Of a stretch of DNA of 64,000 nt, positions 8,701-17,488 are shown in pieces. The stretch is taken from positions 806,001 through 870,000 of the forward strand of contig OZ241746.1 of the NCBI GenBank assembly GCA_965201045.1. Reading direction: 5' to 3'. Every line of letters starts with the position of its first letter. Positions within the stretch are counted from its first letter, which is position 1. This stretch comes from JAPORK01 sp026710285 (GTDB lineage Bacteria > Pseudomonadota > Gammaproteobacteria > Pseudomonadales > Endozoicomonadaceae). The position numbers and the translations under genes are program-made. The notes beneath the pieces were generated by a model. It made no database searches. It was given only the letters and a program-made list of their open reading frames with translations, and was not told the origin of the DNA.

Positions 8701-11334
8701 TCAACTTTCACCTACAATAAAAATAGTCAGCTACTCAGTGCAACAACTCCGGCAGGTCACACTATCTCTCTGCAATATAATGTATTAGGTTTTCCTGTAG
8801 CTCAGTTACTGGATGGAAAATTACAGTTACAATTTAATTATGATCCAGTCACTACACTGCTTACAGAAAAAAAAGGGATAACAGGTACAACAAGTTTTAT
8901 TTATGATGTTGATGGATTAATACGACAACTGATTCACTTAGGAAAGAATGGCTATGCTAATTATAAGTTAAACTGGGAATATGATATAAATCGGCATATT
9001 GTTAGTGTTACTGATATTGCAGGTAATAAGACTCAAACTATTTATGATATGCAGGGACGTGTAAAAAAAATGATTTATCATCCATTAAACAGTGGAGCAG
9101 AAACTGTAGGTTCTTCAGTTTATGATGATTTTTCACGCATTAAAACTTTGCACTATGGAAGTGGAATGGATCGTAATCTTCATTATGATACTTTTGGTCA
9201 TTTATTGAAAATAATTGATACACTACACAATCGTCGCTTATATAATGAGTATTTCCGCTATGATGCCAATGATAATATTACAACACTGATTCAGAAAACT
9301 ACCCAGCACCAATACGCAAAGTTAAATTATCATTATGATACGCTTAATAATTTAGTTAGTATGAGCTGTAAAGGCTCTGACGGATTACCATTATGCCCCA
9401 GAGATTCACATTTTTCAGATTTTGGTTTAACCCATGCTCCTGTTATTACCCGGCAAGATTATACTTTTACATCGCTGAATCGTCTTGCCAGTGTTCGGGA
9501 AATATTACAGGATTTATCTGTTAACAAAACCATTGATAAAGAGATGGATTACTATTACTCTGATTCGCAAGCTCCACTACGTCTGCAACAACTGAGTACA
9601 ACATGGAATCATCAGGAAACTGTAACCCATCATTTTGATTATGATGTAATGGGCAATATGACAACCGATGGAGAAGGAAATCATCTGTTTTACAATGCTT
9701 TCAATCAGATTATACATGTGAACAAAACAAATGGTCAGCACAGCTATTATAGTTACGACAGTAATGGTAAAACAGTAAAAATAGCAAGCGCTTATGGTGT
9801 GCGTTATCTGTTTTATCGGGGTAGTAAATTAATCAGTGAAAAGATTAGTTCTCCCGGACAAAATACACATCTTGTAGGTTATTTGAGTATTGCTAAAACT
9901 ATCGATAGTGTTATTCAGGCATACAATGAAACTAATTATAAAGGAGATGTAATCGGTGTACTCAATAAATCACAAAGCAGTTCTTCTCAATACAAATTAA
10001 ACCAGCGTAATATTTATAGTCCTTATGGTATGGTTTTTCATTGTAATAATCATACACCTCAACCTTTGTATAAAAAGACATTATACGGCTTTGATGGAGA
10101 GTTAACTGATCCTGACACAGACTGGCAGTTTTTAGGTAACGGACATCGAACTTATAATCCGGCAATGCGTTACTTTGTTAGTGAAGATCCGGCAGGTGGT
10201 GGATATGGTTTTGGCAGTAATAATCCGGTAATGAATAGTGATCCTTCAGGTAATACACCCCGATGGTTGGGAACTGCATTTAAATGGTTTGGAAATATTA
10301 CTTCCTTTGGATTAAGCGCACTGCATACCAAATGGGCGAATATTGCCAGCACAGTGATTATGACTGGTTTAACTGTAGTTACTTTAGGTGCTACCGCAGC
10401 CAGTTATGGTGGTACTGTATTGGGTGCTGCCGTAGCAGGAGGCACCGCCATTTATGGAAGCATTCCCGTCATTGCTGCTTCGGTTCCTCCTAATAAAGGG
10501 CTTAATATAGCAGCTTCTGTTATAGGTCTGACAGAAATGGCAGCCACACTGGCTACCGCAGCAGCTGATATGGGATTTTTTCTTTCCAAATCACTTAATT
10601 TGCCAACGTCGTTCAATAAGATTGATTATGAAACTTGTGAAATGGTTAACTTCAAGATGTTAAAAGCACCTGTAGTGAGTATGAGAGACGGTGTTTTGTC
10701 TCCACCAGTACTGGATGCTGAAAGACCGATACAGCTTTTACGTGAAAAAATGGCTACCCATATAATACAGGTTGATGGAAAAGAAGCGCTGAGTTTAAAG
10801 ACATTTGATGATATTTTTGCAGCCTGGAATACTTTAAAATCACAAGATAACGAAGTGATTTTATGCGATACAGGCGTTCTGCTTGTAGCTGCACAAAAAA
10901 GCAAACGTCCTCTTCTTTTGTCAGATTTTCAATCATTCCTTACAAAAAAACTAAATTTTATAATGGCAACTACTACGCATGGACGCGCCTCCTATAAGGA
11001 AGTAAACGAATTTTTAACAAGCTTTAAATCTATTCTGGAAAAATTAAGTATGAGTAAGTATATTGACCTGAGATCAGAACCATTGACTGCATTTGAACAA
11101 ATTTTAACAAAACCGAATGAAATCGCTATTTTGCAACATATAAATCATGTGGCTGTTGTTGTAAGGGGGGAAGATATCTGGAGCACCTATGATTTTCTTG
11201 CTAATGGTATTGTAAGGATTGTAGGAAGTGTACTTGAACCGGTAAAAGAGCATTTCTTTTGTGATGGTAATGCTGGTGCTGAAACGGAAAGGAATCCGCA
11301 TAAAATTTTTGGATATATAAAGTTACCATATTGA
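5788..11334 (+). CDS. Rhs1: giant YD-repeat/Rhs protein with C-terminal Cys-His domain
   Basis: First of six paralogues, 1848 residues. A positively charged start plus a hydrophobic stretch at about 14-34 looks like a signal or membrane anchor. Residues about 90-1400 are YD/Rhs repeats (many YDxxGR-type units), expected to fold into a hollow shell. The Rhs core follows (IYSPYGMVFH, YGFDGELTDP, FLGNGHRTYNP) with two DPxG motifs at Asp1467 and Asp1485, resembling the autocleavage site of TcC-type proteins. The roughly 360-residue C-terminus has two hydrophobic helices (about 1500-1590), then Cys1693 (LCDTGVLLVAAQ), His1787 (INHVAVV) and Asp1802 (YDF), suggesting a papain-like hydrolase. No PAAR or VgrG domain and no immunity gene follow. 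The start has AGGA upstream. The toxin role is inferred. Confidence 0.85.
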   Translation: MRLQRLRSVYTDKLFYFLVVSLSVLLFLVVIFCLKIYGRTLSEPAKKHAAALTFLNPVNKRSDTSSFNHQTKKALTNLSAMSTDGAFLWSNAFNFKKTIDAQTDPRTGMLSAHIKVGGLLSNEGHGPDIDLEANYNSGTTADPDALGYGWSWNLTHFNPVTNQLTTSTGQNFYLKKRHDQWLPLYHKLQDIRIDGDKKNAFVITYANGLRETLSHDGYETKLQQQNGWSVHFSYIPGTHLLQFIADDQGHYIKLHYKNDNIYVTSKDAHGESVILIINKSKNEIQNISFQSPQHCVIHGLHIWYREYLITQIDYPTGLTKKFYYDCKSAMKIPASNNYSGYALCVVTKASVDPGANQPVMTVHYYYSQAGYNGHNYLGFNSGLYLVNGSVKDILFEAPVDYTYQTEEDNGLVKEVRTYNKYHLLINDKKISVCTGKKLSEVQTFFCRRSDPNGCAHSSFKNLPVYYSLPLKIVTRLWSDGIAYPAISTETISYDKYGRTFLHKDAYGRLTITKYCPEHGDVACPAVSHGWLLGALTESVTQYPAPVKTEAVIPSPTTMYNYYRKMPAYTGSSYTMVLDHQTIRAEQQYTTKKYSYYHDPDNPFLYGLLKQTIFTGSTDKASAITSVSKRYYYINSANNQSKTIYTAVDLKSGKKQLSPTVTTSLFTNQTLQITDATGLNITRYHYDFMGRLVRADHAVGTPFAGSDYYAYTVSPVLNQVVITYLNKLQQKTTFDGAGRMLMHFNQAISARGKPVADRWFPIQSIRYDHYGRVLAEHTYIIKKPDIIHQLTTTQDYDDSGRVIRTHLSDNREMITKYDDADRCVVHYERSSAGKYSALSVVHANILYQPVMSLLLPAPEKSPPTVYHLCHLSANIIKNHKIKMSATTYDAFGRSVKTTDPLGHIVKTKYDGFGVVTDIIDPKGDKVHNTYDLSGHRIQSRACPVTGSCYLLSSAEYNNAGELMWSAGEDKRRSTFTYNKNSQLLSATTPAGHTISLQYNVLGFPVAQLLDGKLQLQFNYDPVTTLLTEKKGITGTTSFIYDVDGLIRQLIHLGKNGYANYKLNWEYDINRHIVSVTDIAGNKTQTIYDMQGRVKKMIYHPLNSGAETVGSSVYDDFSRIKTLHYGSGMDRNLHYDTFGHLLKIIDTLHNRRLYNEYFRYDANDNITTLIQKTTQHQYAKLNYHYDTLNNLVSMSCKGSDGLPLCPRDSHFSDFGLTHAPVITRQDYTFTSLNRLASVREILQDLSVNKTIDKEMDYYYSDSQAPLRLQQLSTTWNHQETVTHHFDYDVMGNMTTDGEGNHLFYNAFNQIIHVNKTNGQHSYYSYDSNGKTVKIASAYGVRYLFYRGSKLISEKISSPGQNTHLVGYLSIAKTIDSVIQAYNETNYKGDVIGVLNKSQSSSSQYKLNQRNIYSPYGMVFHCNNHTPQPLYKKTLYGFDGELTDPDTDWQFLGNGHRTYNPAMRYFVSEDPAGGGYGFGSNNPVMNSDPSGNTPRWLGTAFKWFGNITSFGLSALHTKWANIASTVIMTGLTVVTLGATAASYGGTVLGAAVAGGTAIYGSIPVIAASVPPNKGLNIAASVIGLTEMAATLATAAADMGFFLSKSLNLPTSFNKIDYETCEMVNFKMLKAPVVSMRDGVLSPPVLDAERPIQLLREKMATHIIQVDGKEALSLKTFDDIFAAWNTLKSQDNEVILCDTGVLLVAAQKSKRPLLLSDFQSFLTKKLNFIMATTTHGRASYKEVNEFLTSFKSILEKLSMSKYIDLRSEPLTAFEQILTKPNEIAILQHINHVAVVVRGEDIWSTYDFLANGIVRIVGSVLEPVKEHFFCDGNAGAETERNPHKIFGYIKLPY

Positions 11335-11364
11335 TTAGTTTTATCAGAAAGTATTGCTATAGCC

Positions 11365-11409
11365 ATTAATCATATTAATCACATTAATCACATTAATCAC
11401 ATTAATCAC
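11365..11409 (+). repeat. Five-copy 9-bp tandem repeat between Rhs1 and Rhs2
   Basis: ATTAATCAC occurs four times in a row, preceded by one ATTAATCAT. It begins about 30 bp after the Rhs1 stop and lies upstream of Rhs2. It is non-coding, so copy changes could alter leader spacing but not frame. Confidence 0.9.
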
Positions 11410-11546
11410 AATATAGTTTAAAAGATATACAACAAATACTGACAAATTGATAAAAAATAAATGGAATAAATATGAGGTGGATAAAAATATTTGATCTCAG
11501 ATCCGGTCATTATTTAGTTTGTACAATAAAAAGGTTTAGTTTTTTT

Positions 11547-14500
11547 ATGTTTCTCCGTTATACAAGGTCAATTTATATTGACAGATTTTTTTATTTTTTG
11601 GTTATTTCTCTTCTTGTATTATTGCTTAGCATTATAATTTTTTGTTTTTCAGCATATGCCAGAACCCTTTCTGATTCTGTAAAAAAAGATGTTACATCGA
11701 CTTTTTTAAAACAAAAAAAACCAGAGTTCAACAAGAATTTGTCTTTATTCAGTCATGATAAAAAAAAGAAATCATCACCACATTTATTAACAGAAAGCGG
11801 TAGCGAATCATCCTTATGGTCTAATGCTTTCAATTTTAAAAAAACCATAGATACACAAACTGATCCACGTACAGGCATGCTCTTTGCTCATATAAAAGTC
11901 GGTAGTTTATTAAGTAATGAAGGGCACGGACCTGATATAGATTTAGAAGCAAATTACAACAGTGGTACCACGGTTGATCCGGACGGACTCGGTTATGGAT
12001 GGAGCTGGAATCTTACACACTTTAACCCGGTAACTAATCAGCTGACAACGTCTACAGGTCAAAACTTTTACCTTAAAAAAAGGCATGATCAGTGGCTTCC
12101 TTTATATCATAAACTTCAGGATATTCGTATTGATGGTGATAAAAAAAATGCTTTTGTAATCACTTATGCTAATGGTTTACGGGAAACATTAAATCATGAT
12201 GGTTATGAAACAAAACTCCAGCAACAAAATGGCTGGTCTGTACATTTTACTTATATACCGGGAACACATTTATTACAGTTTATCGCTGATGATCAGGGTC
12301 ATTATATTACACTTCATTATAAAAACGACAATATTCATGTAACAAATAAGAATGCCCATGGAGAGCCTGTTATTCTGATCATTAATAAATCAAAAGATGA
12401 AATACAGAATATATCATTTCAGTCACCGCAGCATTATATCATTTCCGGACTTCATATTCGCTATATGAAACACTTAATTACACAAATTGACTACCCCACA
12501 GGGTTAACTAAAAGATTTTATTATGGTTGTAAATCAGCAATGAAAATACCGGGATCCAATAACTATTCAGGCTATGCCTTATGTGTGGTTACTAAAGTAT
12601 CTGTTGATCCTGGTGCAAGTCAACCGGTGATAACAATACATTACTATTACTCTCAGGCTGATTATAATGGGCATAATTATCTTGGTTTTAATTCAGGATT
12701 ATATCTCGTTAACGGTTCTGCTAAAGATATATTATTTGAAGCACCAGCAAATTACACATATCAGACAGCAACGGATAACGGACTTATTAAAGAAATTCGT
12801 ACTTATAATAAATATCACCTACTGATTAACGATAAAAAAATAAGTATACGCACAGGGAAAAAATTATCAGAAGTACAAACTTTTTTTTGTCAGCGAAATA
12901 ACTCCGATGGTTGTGCCCATACCTCTTTTGTAAATTTACCGGTTTATTATAGTCTTCCATTAAAGATAATAACCAAACTCTGGAGTGATGGTGCAGTGTA
13001 TCCGGCCATCAGTACAGAAACAATTTATTATGATAAATATGGTCGTGCCATCCACCATAAAGATAGTTATGGTCGTTTGACTGTCATAAAATATTGTCCG
13101 AAGAAAGGAGATAATGCTTGTCCGCCTGTACCTCATGGATGGCTTGTGGGTGCCTTAACTGAATCAGTCACTAAATATCCTGCCGCTGTTAAAACAGAAG
13201 AAGCTATACCTCCACCGGTTATAATGCACAACTATTATCGTAAAATACCTGCCTATACAGGTAATGGTTATACAAACGTTCTTGACCATCAGGTCACTTG
13301 TGCAAAACAGCAGTATCGCATAACAAAATATAATTATTATCAGGATCCTGAAAATCCATTTCTTTATGGTTTATTAAAACAGACTATTTTTACAGGTAAT
13401 ATAAACAAAGTTTCTTCAGTTGCTTCTGTTAATAAACATTATCACTATATAAAAAGTTTAGATAATCATGCTAAAACAGCTTATACGACTGTAGATTTGC
13501 AAGAAGGGAAAAGTCAGTTGTCATCTACAATAACAACCAGCCTTTTTACCAACCAAACATTACAAATAACTGATGCAACAGGACTAAATATTATCCGTTA
13601 TCACTATGATTTTATGGGTCGTTTAATTCGAACAGATCATGCTGTGGGAACACCCTTTGCAGTCAGTAATTATTATACATATACCGTATCACCCACACTC
13701 AATCAGGTATTAATTACATCACAAAATAAACTACAGGAAAAAACAATTTTTGATGGTGCAGGTCGTATGCTTATGCACTTCAATCAGGCTATTGCTGTAA
13801 CAGGACAACCTGTACTTGGTCGCTGGTTTCCGGTACAAAAAATAAGCTATGATCATTATGGATATGTTCTGGCAGAACATGCTTATATTATGCAAAACCC
13901 TGATAGAGTACATGAGTTTACGACCACACAGGATTACGATGATTCCGGCAGAGTAATCAGAAAGCATTTGTCAGATAACAGAGAAATAATAACAGAATAT
14001 GATGACGCTGATCGCTGCGTAGTCCATTATGAGAAAAGCAGTGCAGGAAAATATTCTGTCATTTCTGTAGTGCATGCCAACAGACTCTATCAACCAATAA
14101 TGAGTCTTCTCCTTCCGGCTCCCGTAAAACCTCCTTCTACAGCTTATCGTTTATGTCACTTGTCTGCTGACACAATACAAAATCAATATATTAAAGTCTC
14201 TGCTACCATTTATGACGCCTTTGGTCGTGCAGTGAAAAAGATTGATCCGCTGGGGCATAGCGTAAAAGTAATCTATAACGCACTGGGTTCTGTAACGGAT
14301 ATTATCAATCCAAAAGGTGACAGAGTGCACAGAGTTTATGATCTTTCAGGTCATATTATTCAATCCTGGGCATATCCTGTTTCAGGCGATCACTACCTTT
14401 TATCTTCAGCAAAATATAATAATGCAGGTGAGTTGCTGTGGAGTGCAGGAGAAGATAATTGTCATTCAGTATTTACTTATAATGCAAATGGTCAGTTACT

Positions 14501-17075
14501 CAGTATGACAAATCCTGCGGGTCATACGCTTTCTTTTCAATATAATGTACTGGGTTTACCTGTATCAAAATCACTGGATGGAAAACTGCAGTTACAACTT
14601 TTTTATGAACCGGTCACTGCATTGCTTATAAAAAAAGAGGGGATAACGGGTACAACAACTTTTCTCTATGATGCTGATGGATTAATGCGGAAACTGATTC
14701 ATTCAGGAAAAAATGGTTATTCTGATTACAGGTTAAGCTGGGAATATGATATAAACCGTCGGCTTGTTAGTATGACTAATATCGCTGGCAATCAGATCCA
14801 AATGGTTTATGACAGACAGGGACGTATACAAAAAATGGTTTATCAGCCACTCAAAGGAAAAGCTGAAGTGACAGGTACTGCAGACTATGATGATTTTTCC
14901 CGTATTGAGGCTTTGCATTATGGCAGTGGAATGAATCGTAAGCTTCGATATGACGCCTTTGGTCATTTGTTGGAAACCATCGACATGATGAGCAATCGTC
15001 TTTTATATGATGAACATTTCTACTATGATGCCAATGATAATATTACAACAATTATTCAGAAAACCAACCAGAATGAATATGCAAAATTAAATTATCACTA
15101 TGATTCACTTAACAATTTAGTCAGTATGCTCTGTAAAGGCTCTGATGGATTATCACTATGCCCCAGAGATACAAATCTTTCAGGTTCAGGTTTAATTCAG
15201 GCACCGGTTATTATCCGGCAAAACTATACCTTCACGCCACTAAATCGCCTTGCCAGCGTCCGGGAAATATTACAGGACTCATCAGCTGGAAAAACCATTA
15301 ATAAAGAAATGGACTACCATTATTCTAATCCACAAGTTCCATTGCGTCTTCAGGAAACAGGTACAATATGGAATAATAAGTCAACGGTCACCCATCATTT
15401 TGATTATGATGTAATGGGAAATATGATAACAGACGGAGAAGGTGATCATCTGTTTTACAATGCTTCAAATCAAATTGTCCAGGTGAACAAAACTGATGGT
15501 CAGCATAGCTATTATAGTTACGACAGTAATAACAGAATAGTGAAAACAGCAAGTGCCGGGGATACCCGTTATCTTTTTTATCAGGGGGAGCAATTGATCA
15601 ATGAAAAAATTAGCTCTCCTCAACAAAGCACACATATTATAGGTTATTTGGGTGTTGCCAAAACCATCGACAGTGTTATTCAGACATACAATGAAACTGA
15701 TTATAAAGGAGATGTCGTGGGTGTGCTTAATAAAGTAAAAGGGTCTTCTCACCATTACAATTTGAGTCAGTCTAATATTTACAGTCCTTATGGTATGGTT
15801 TTTCATCGCAAAAATAATTCATTACCTCTGTATCAGAAAACATTGTATGGCTTTGATGGTGAATTAACAGATCCTGCTACCGGCTGGCAGTTTTTAGGTA
15901 ATGGACATCGGGCTTATAATCCGGAAATGCGCTATTTCACCAGTGAAGATCCGTCAGGAGATGGATATGGCTTTGGCAGCAACAATCCGATAATGAATAG
16001 TGACCCTTCAGGCAATACACCTGAATGGCTGGGAAGTATGTTTAAATGGTTTGAAAATATTGCTTCCTTTGGGTTAAATGCATTGCATGCAAAATGGACC
16101 AGTATTGCCAGTACAGTGATTATGGCAGGTTTAACTGTAGTTACTTTAGGTGCTACCGCAGCCAGTTATGGTGGTGCTGCATTGGGCGTTGCTGTAGCAG
16201 GAGGTGCGGCTGTTTATAGTAGTGTTCCTGTTATTGCAGCTTCAGTCCCTCCTAATAAAGGGCTCAATATGGCAGCTTCTTTTATAGGTTTGACAGAAGC
16301 AGGTATCATGCTGGCTACTGCAGCAGTTGATATGGGATTTTTTCTATCTGCATCACTTCCTGTATCCTCTCCTGAGATGTCAGAAATTGAAATGTGTAAT
16401 TTTAAAATGTTAAAAATCTGCAAACCTGCCTGCAGAGGGCAAATACTCAATGTCGATATGCCTTTACAAATTTTACGTGAAAAAGCCGCTGCTTATATCA
16501 TAAAAGTTGACGGAGGTGATGCTCTGAATTTGAAGAACATGCATGAGGTTGCTAATGTTTGGAAAGCATTAAAATCACAAGACAATGATCTGATTGTATG
16601 TGATACAGCAGTTTTCCTCATGACAGCAGAAAAGACCAGAAATCCTCTACTGCTGTCAGATCTTGAATCATTTTATAAAAAAAAGTATACAGTTTTATCT
16701 AATGCTGGCGGAGGCACAAAGGATCAGATGGTTGATTTTTTGAGATGTTTTAAATCTATTTTAAAAAACTTAAATCCCCATGAATATTATGTACCGTTAA
16801 ACAGGTATAACATAAGTACATTTAGTTCTATTTTGAGGAAACCCCGCCAAATTGCTGTTTTACAGCATCCATACCATGTAGGTGTTGTTGAGCGAGGTAG
16901 TAGTAATAAATGGTTTGAATATGTGTTTTTAGAGAATGGTGATTCAGTACGCAATCAAAATAGAGTCAGATATATAGAAAGGAATTTTTTTGCCATGGTT
17001 GGTGAAGAAGACTCAATAAATCCATATAAAATTGATGCCTATATGATGTTACCTTATCGGGATGATGATCTTTGA
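11547..17075 (+). CDS. Rhs2: giant YD-repeat/Rhs protein with C-terminal Cys-His domain
   Basis: Paralogue of Rhs1, 1842 residues from the ATG at 11547. An in-frame ATG at 11472 exists, but 11547 aligns with the start of Rhs6, whose upstream DNA (CAGATCC...TTATTTAGT...ACAATAAAAA) is homologous. The order is the same: hydrophobic N-terminus, YD-repeat shell, Rhs core with EDPSG and SDPSG, two hydrophobic helices, then a divergent tail. Cys1685 (VCDTAVFL) and His1777 (HPYHVGVV) are kept, but the position that is Asp in Rhs1, 3, 4 and 5 is Val here (EYVF). Parts of the shell are nearly identical to Rhs1 (about 6226-6460 against 11991-12225), indicating conversion. The C-terminus is the most distinct of the set. 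Confidence 0.85.
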   Translation: MFLRYTRSIYIDRFFYFLVISLLVLLLSIIIFCFSAYARTLSDSVKKDVTSTFLKQKKPEFNKNLSLFSHDKKKKSSPHLLTESGSESSLWSNAFNFKKTIDTQTDPRTGMLFAHIKVGSLLSNEGHGPDIDLEANYNSGTTVDPDGLGYGWSWNLTHFNPVTNQLTTSTGQNFYLKKRHDQWLPLYHKLQDIRIDGDKKNAFVITYANGLRETLNHDGYETKLQQQNGWSVHFTYIPGTHLLQFIADDQGHYITLHYKNDNIHVTNKNAHGEPVILIINKSKDEIQNISFQSPQHYIISGLHIRYMKHLITQIDYPTGLTKRFYYGCKSAMKIPGSNNYSGYALCVVTKVSVDPGASQPVITIHYYYSQADYNGHNYLGFNSGLYLVNGSAKDILFEAPANYTYQTATDNGLIKEIRTYNKYHLLINDKKISIRTGKKLSEVQTFFCQRNNSDGCAHTSFVNLPVYYSLPLKIITKLWSDGAVYPAISTETIYYDKYGRAIHHKDSYGRLTVIKYCPKKGDNACPPVPHGWLVGALTESVTKYPAAVKTEEAIPPPVIMHNYYRKIPAYTGNGYTNVLDHQVTCAKQQYRITKYNYYQDPENPFLYGLLKQTIFTGNINKVSSVASVNKHYHYIKSLDNHAKTAYTTVDLQEGKSQLSSTITTSLFTNQTLQITDATGLNIIRYHYDFMGRLIRTDHAVGTPFAVSNYYTYTVSPTLNQVLITSQNKLQEKTIFDGAGRMLMHFNQAIAVTGQPVLGRWFPVQKISYDHYGYVLAEHAYIMQNPDRVHEFTTTQDYDDSGRVIRKHLSDNREIITEYDDADRCVVHYEKSSAGKYSVISVVHANRLYQPIMSLLLPAPVKPPSTAYRLCHLSADTIQNQYIKVSATIYDAFGRAVKKIDPLGHSVKVIYNALGSVTDIINPKGDRVHRVYDLSGHIIQSWAYPVSGDHYLLSSAKYNNAGELLWSAGEDNCHSVFTYNANGQLLSMTNPAGHTLSFQYNVLGLPVSKSLDGKLQLQLFYEPVTALLIKKEGITGTTTFLYDADGLMRKLIHSGKNGYSDYRLSWEYDINRRLVSMTNIAGNQIQMVYDRQGRIQKMVYQPLKGKAEVTGTADYDDFSRIEALHYGSGMNRKLRYDAFGHLLETIDMMSNRLLYDEHFYYDANDNITTIIQKTNQNEYAKLNYHYDSLNNLVSMLCKGSDGLSLCPRDTNLSGSGLIQAPVIIRQNYTFTPLNRLASVREILQDSSAGKTINKEMDYHYSNPQVPLRLQETGTIWNNKSTVTHHFDYDVMGNMITDGEGDHLFYNASNQIVQVNKTDGQHSYYSYDSNNRIVKTASAGDTRYLFYQGEQLINEKISSPQQSTHIIGYLGVAKTIDSVIQTYNETDYKGDVVGVLNKVKGSSHHYNLSQSNIYSPYGMVFHRKNNSLPLYQKTLYGFDGELTDPATGWQFLGNGHRAYNPEMRYFTSEDPSGDGYGFGSNNPIMNSDPSGNTPEWLGSMFKWFENIASFGLNALHAKWTSIASTVIMAGLTVVTLGATAASYGGAALGVAVAGGAAVYSSVPVIAASVPPNKGLNMAASFIGLTEAGIMLATAAVDMGFFLSASLPVSSPEMSEIEMCNFKMLKICKPACRGQILNVDMPLQILREKAAAYIIKVDGGDALNLKNMHEVANVWKALKSQDNDLIVCDTAVFLMTAEKTRNPLLLSDLESFYKKKYTVLSNAGGGTKDQMVDFLRCFKSILKNLNPHEYYVPLNRYNISTFSSILRKPRQIAVLQHPYHVGVVERGSSNKWFEYVFLENGDSVRNQNRVRYIERNFFAMVGEEDSINPYKIDAYMMLPYRDDDL

Positions 17076-17082
17076 AAAAATA

Positions 17083-17112
17083 ATAGAAATAGAAATAGAA
17101 ATAGAAATAGAA
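17083..17112 (+). repeat. Five-copy 6-bp tandem repeat after Rhs2
   Basis: ATAGAA occurs five times in tandem, starting 8 bp after the Rhs2 stop codon. It lies in the convergent gap between Rhs2 and the minus-strand secreted protein. Confidence 0.9.
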
Positions 17113-17375
17113 ATATTTAACATTATCTTGTCATTATTACGCTTAATCAATGAGAAATGCGCATAACAACTAATGTAGGTATCAGGTCTGATATAGTTAA
17201 CCATAGTCAACTACCACGATCTGGATTTGATCATTATTAGATAAACATTTTTATCGAGGTTATATCTTAAAATAGTGCTTAATTAATAAATGCTGATAAA
17301 CAAATCTCTCTTTATTGTTAAAAGTAGTGATTTTAATTAATTATATTTTCAAATAGCTGTTGAAAATTTGCTCCC

Positions 17376-17447
17376 ACAAGATGGAGATTTCTTGTTATTT
17401 AGCGAGTTTTTGGAATGCTCAAATTTTAACAATATCTCCATTCTTGT
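17376..17447. terminator. Large inverted repeat between convergent genes, possible bidirectional terminator
   Basis: ACAAGATGGAGAT at 17376-17388 is matched in reverse complement by ATCTCCATTCTTGT at 17434-17447. Imperfect pairing continues inward (TTGTTATTTAG against TTGTTAAAATTTG). It lies between the convergent ends of Rhs2 and the minus-strand gene at 17489, where a two-way terminator would be expected. There is no clean U tract, so it could instead be a small relic element. Confidence 0.4.
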
Positions 17448-17488
17448 CATACAGGCAGACTAAACTAAAAACTGCTCAATTTCCTTTT

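Noticed and set aside
11365..11409. 9-bp repeat array as a CRISPR
   Set aside because: The units are directly adjacent and 9 bp long with no spacers, and no cas gene is present.
11472..11546. Upstream ATG extending Rhs2 by 25 residues
   Set aside because: The homologous region before Rhs6 is non-coding, and the five other proteins begin at the position equivalent to 11547.
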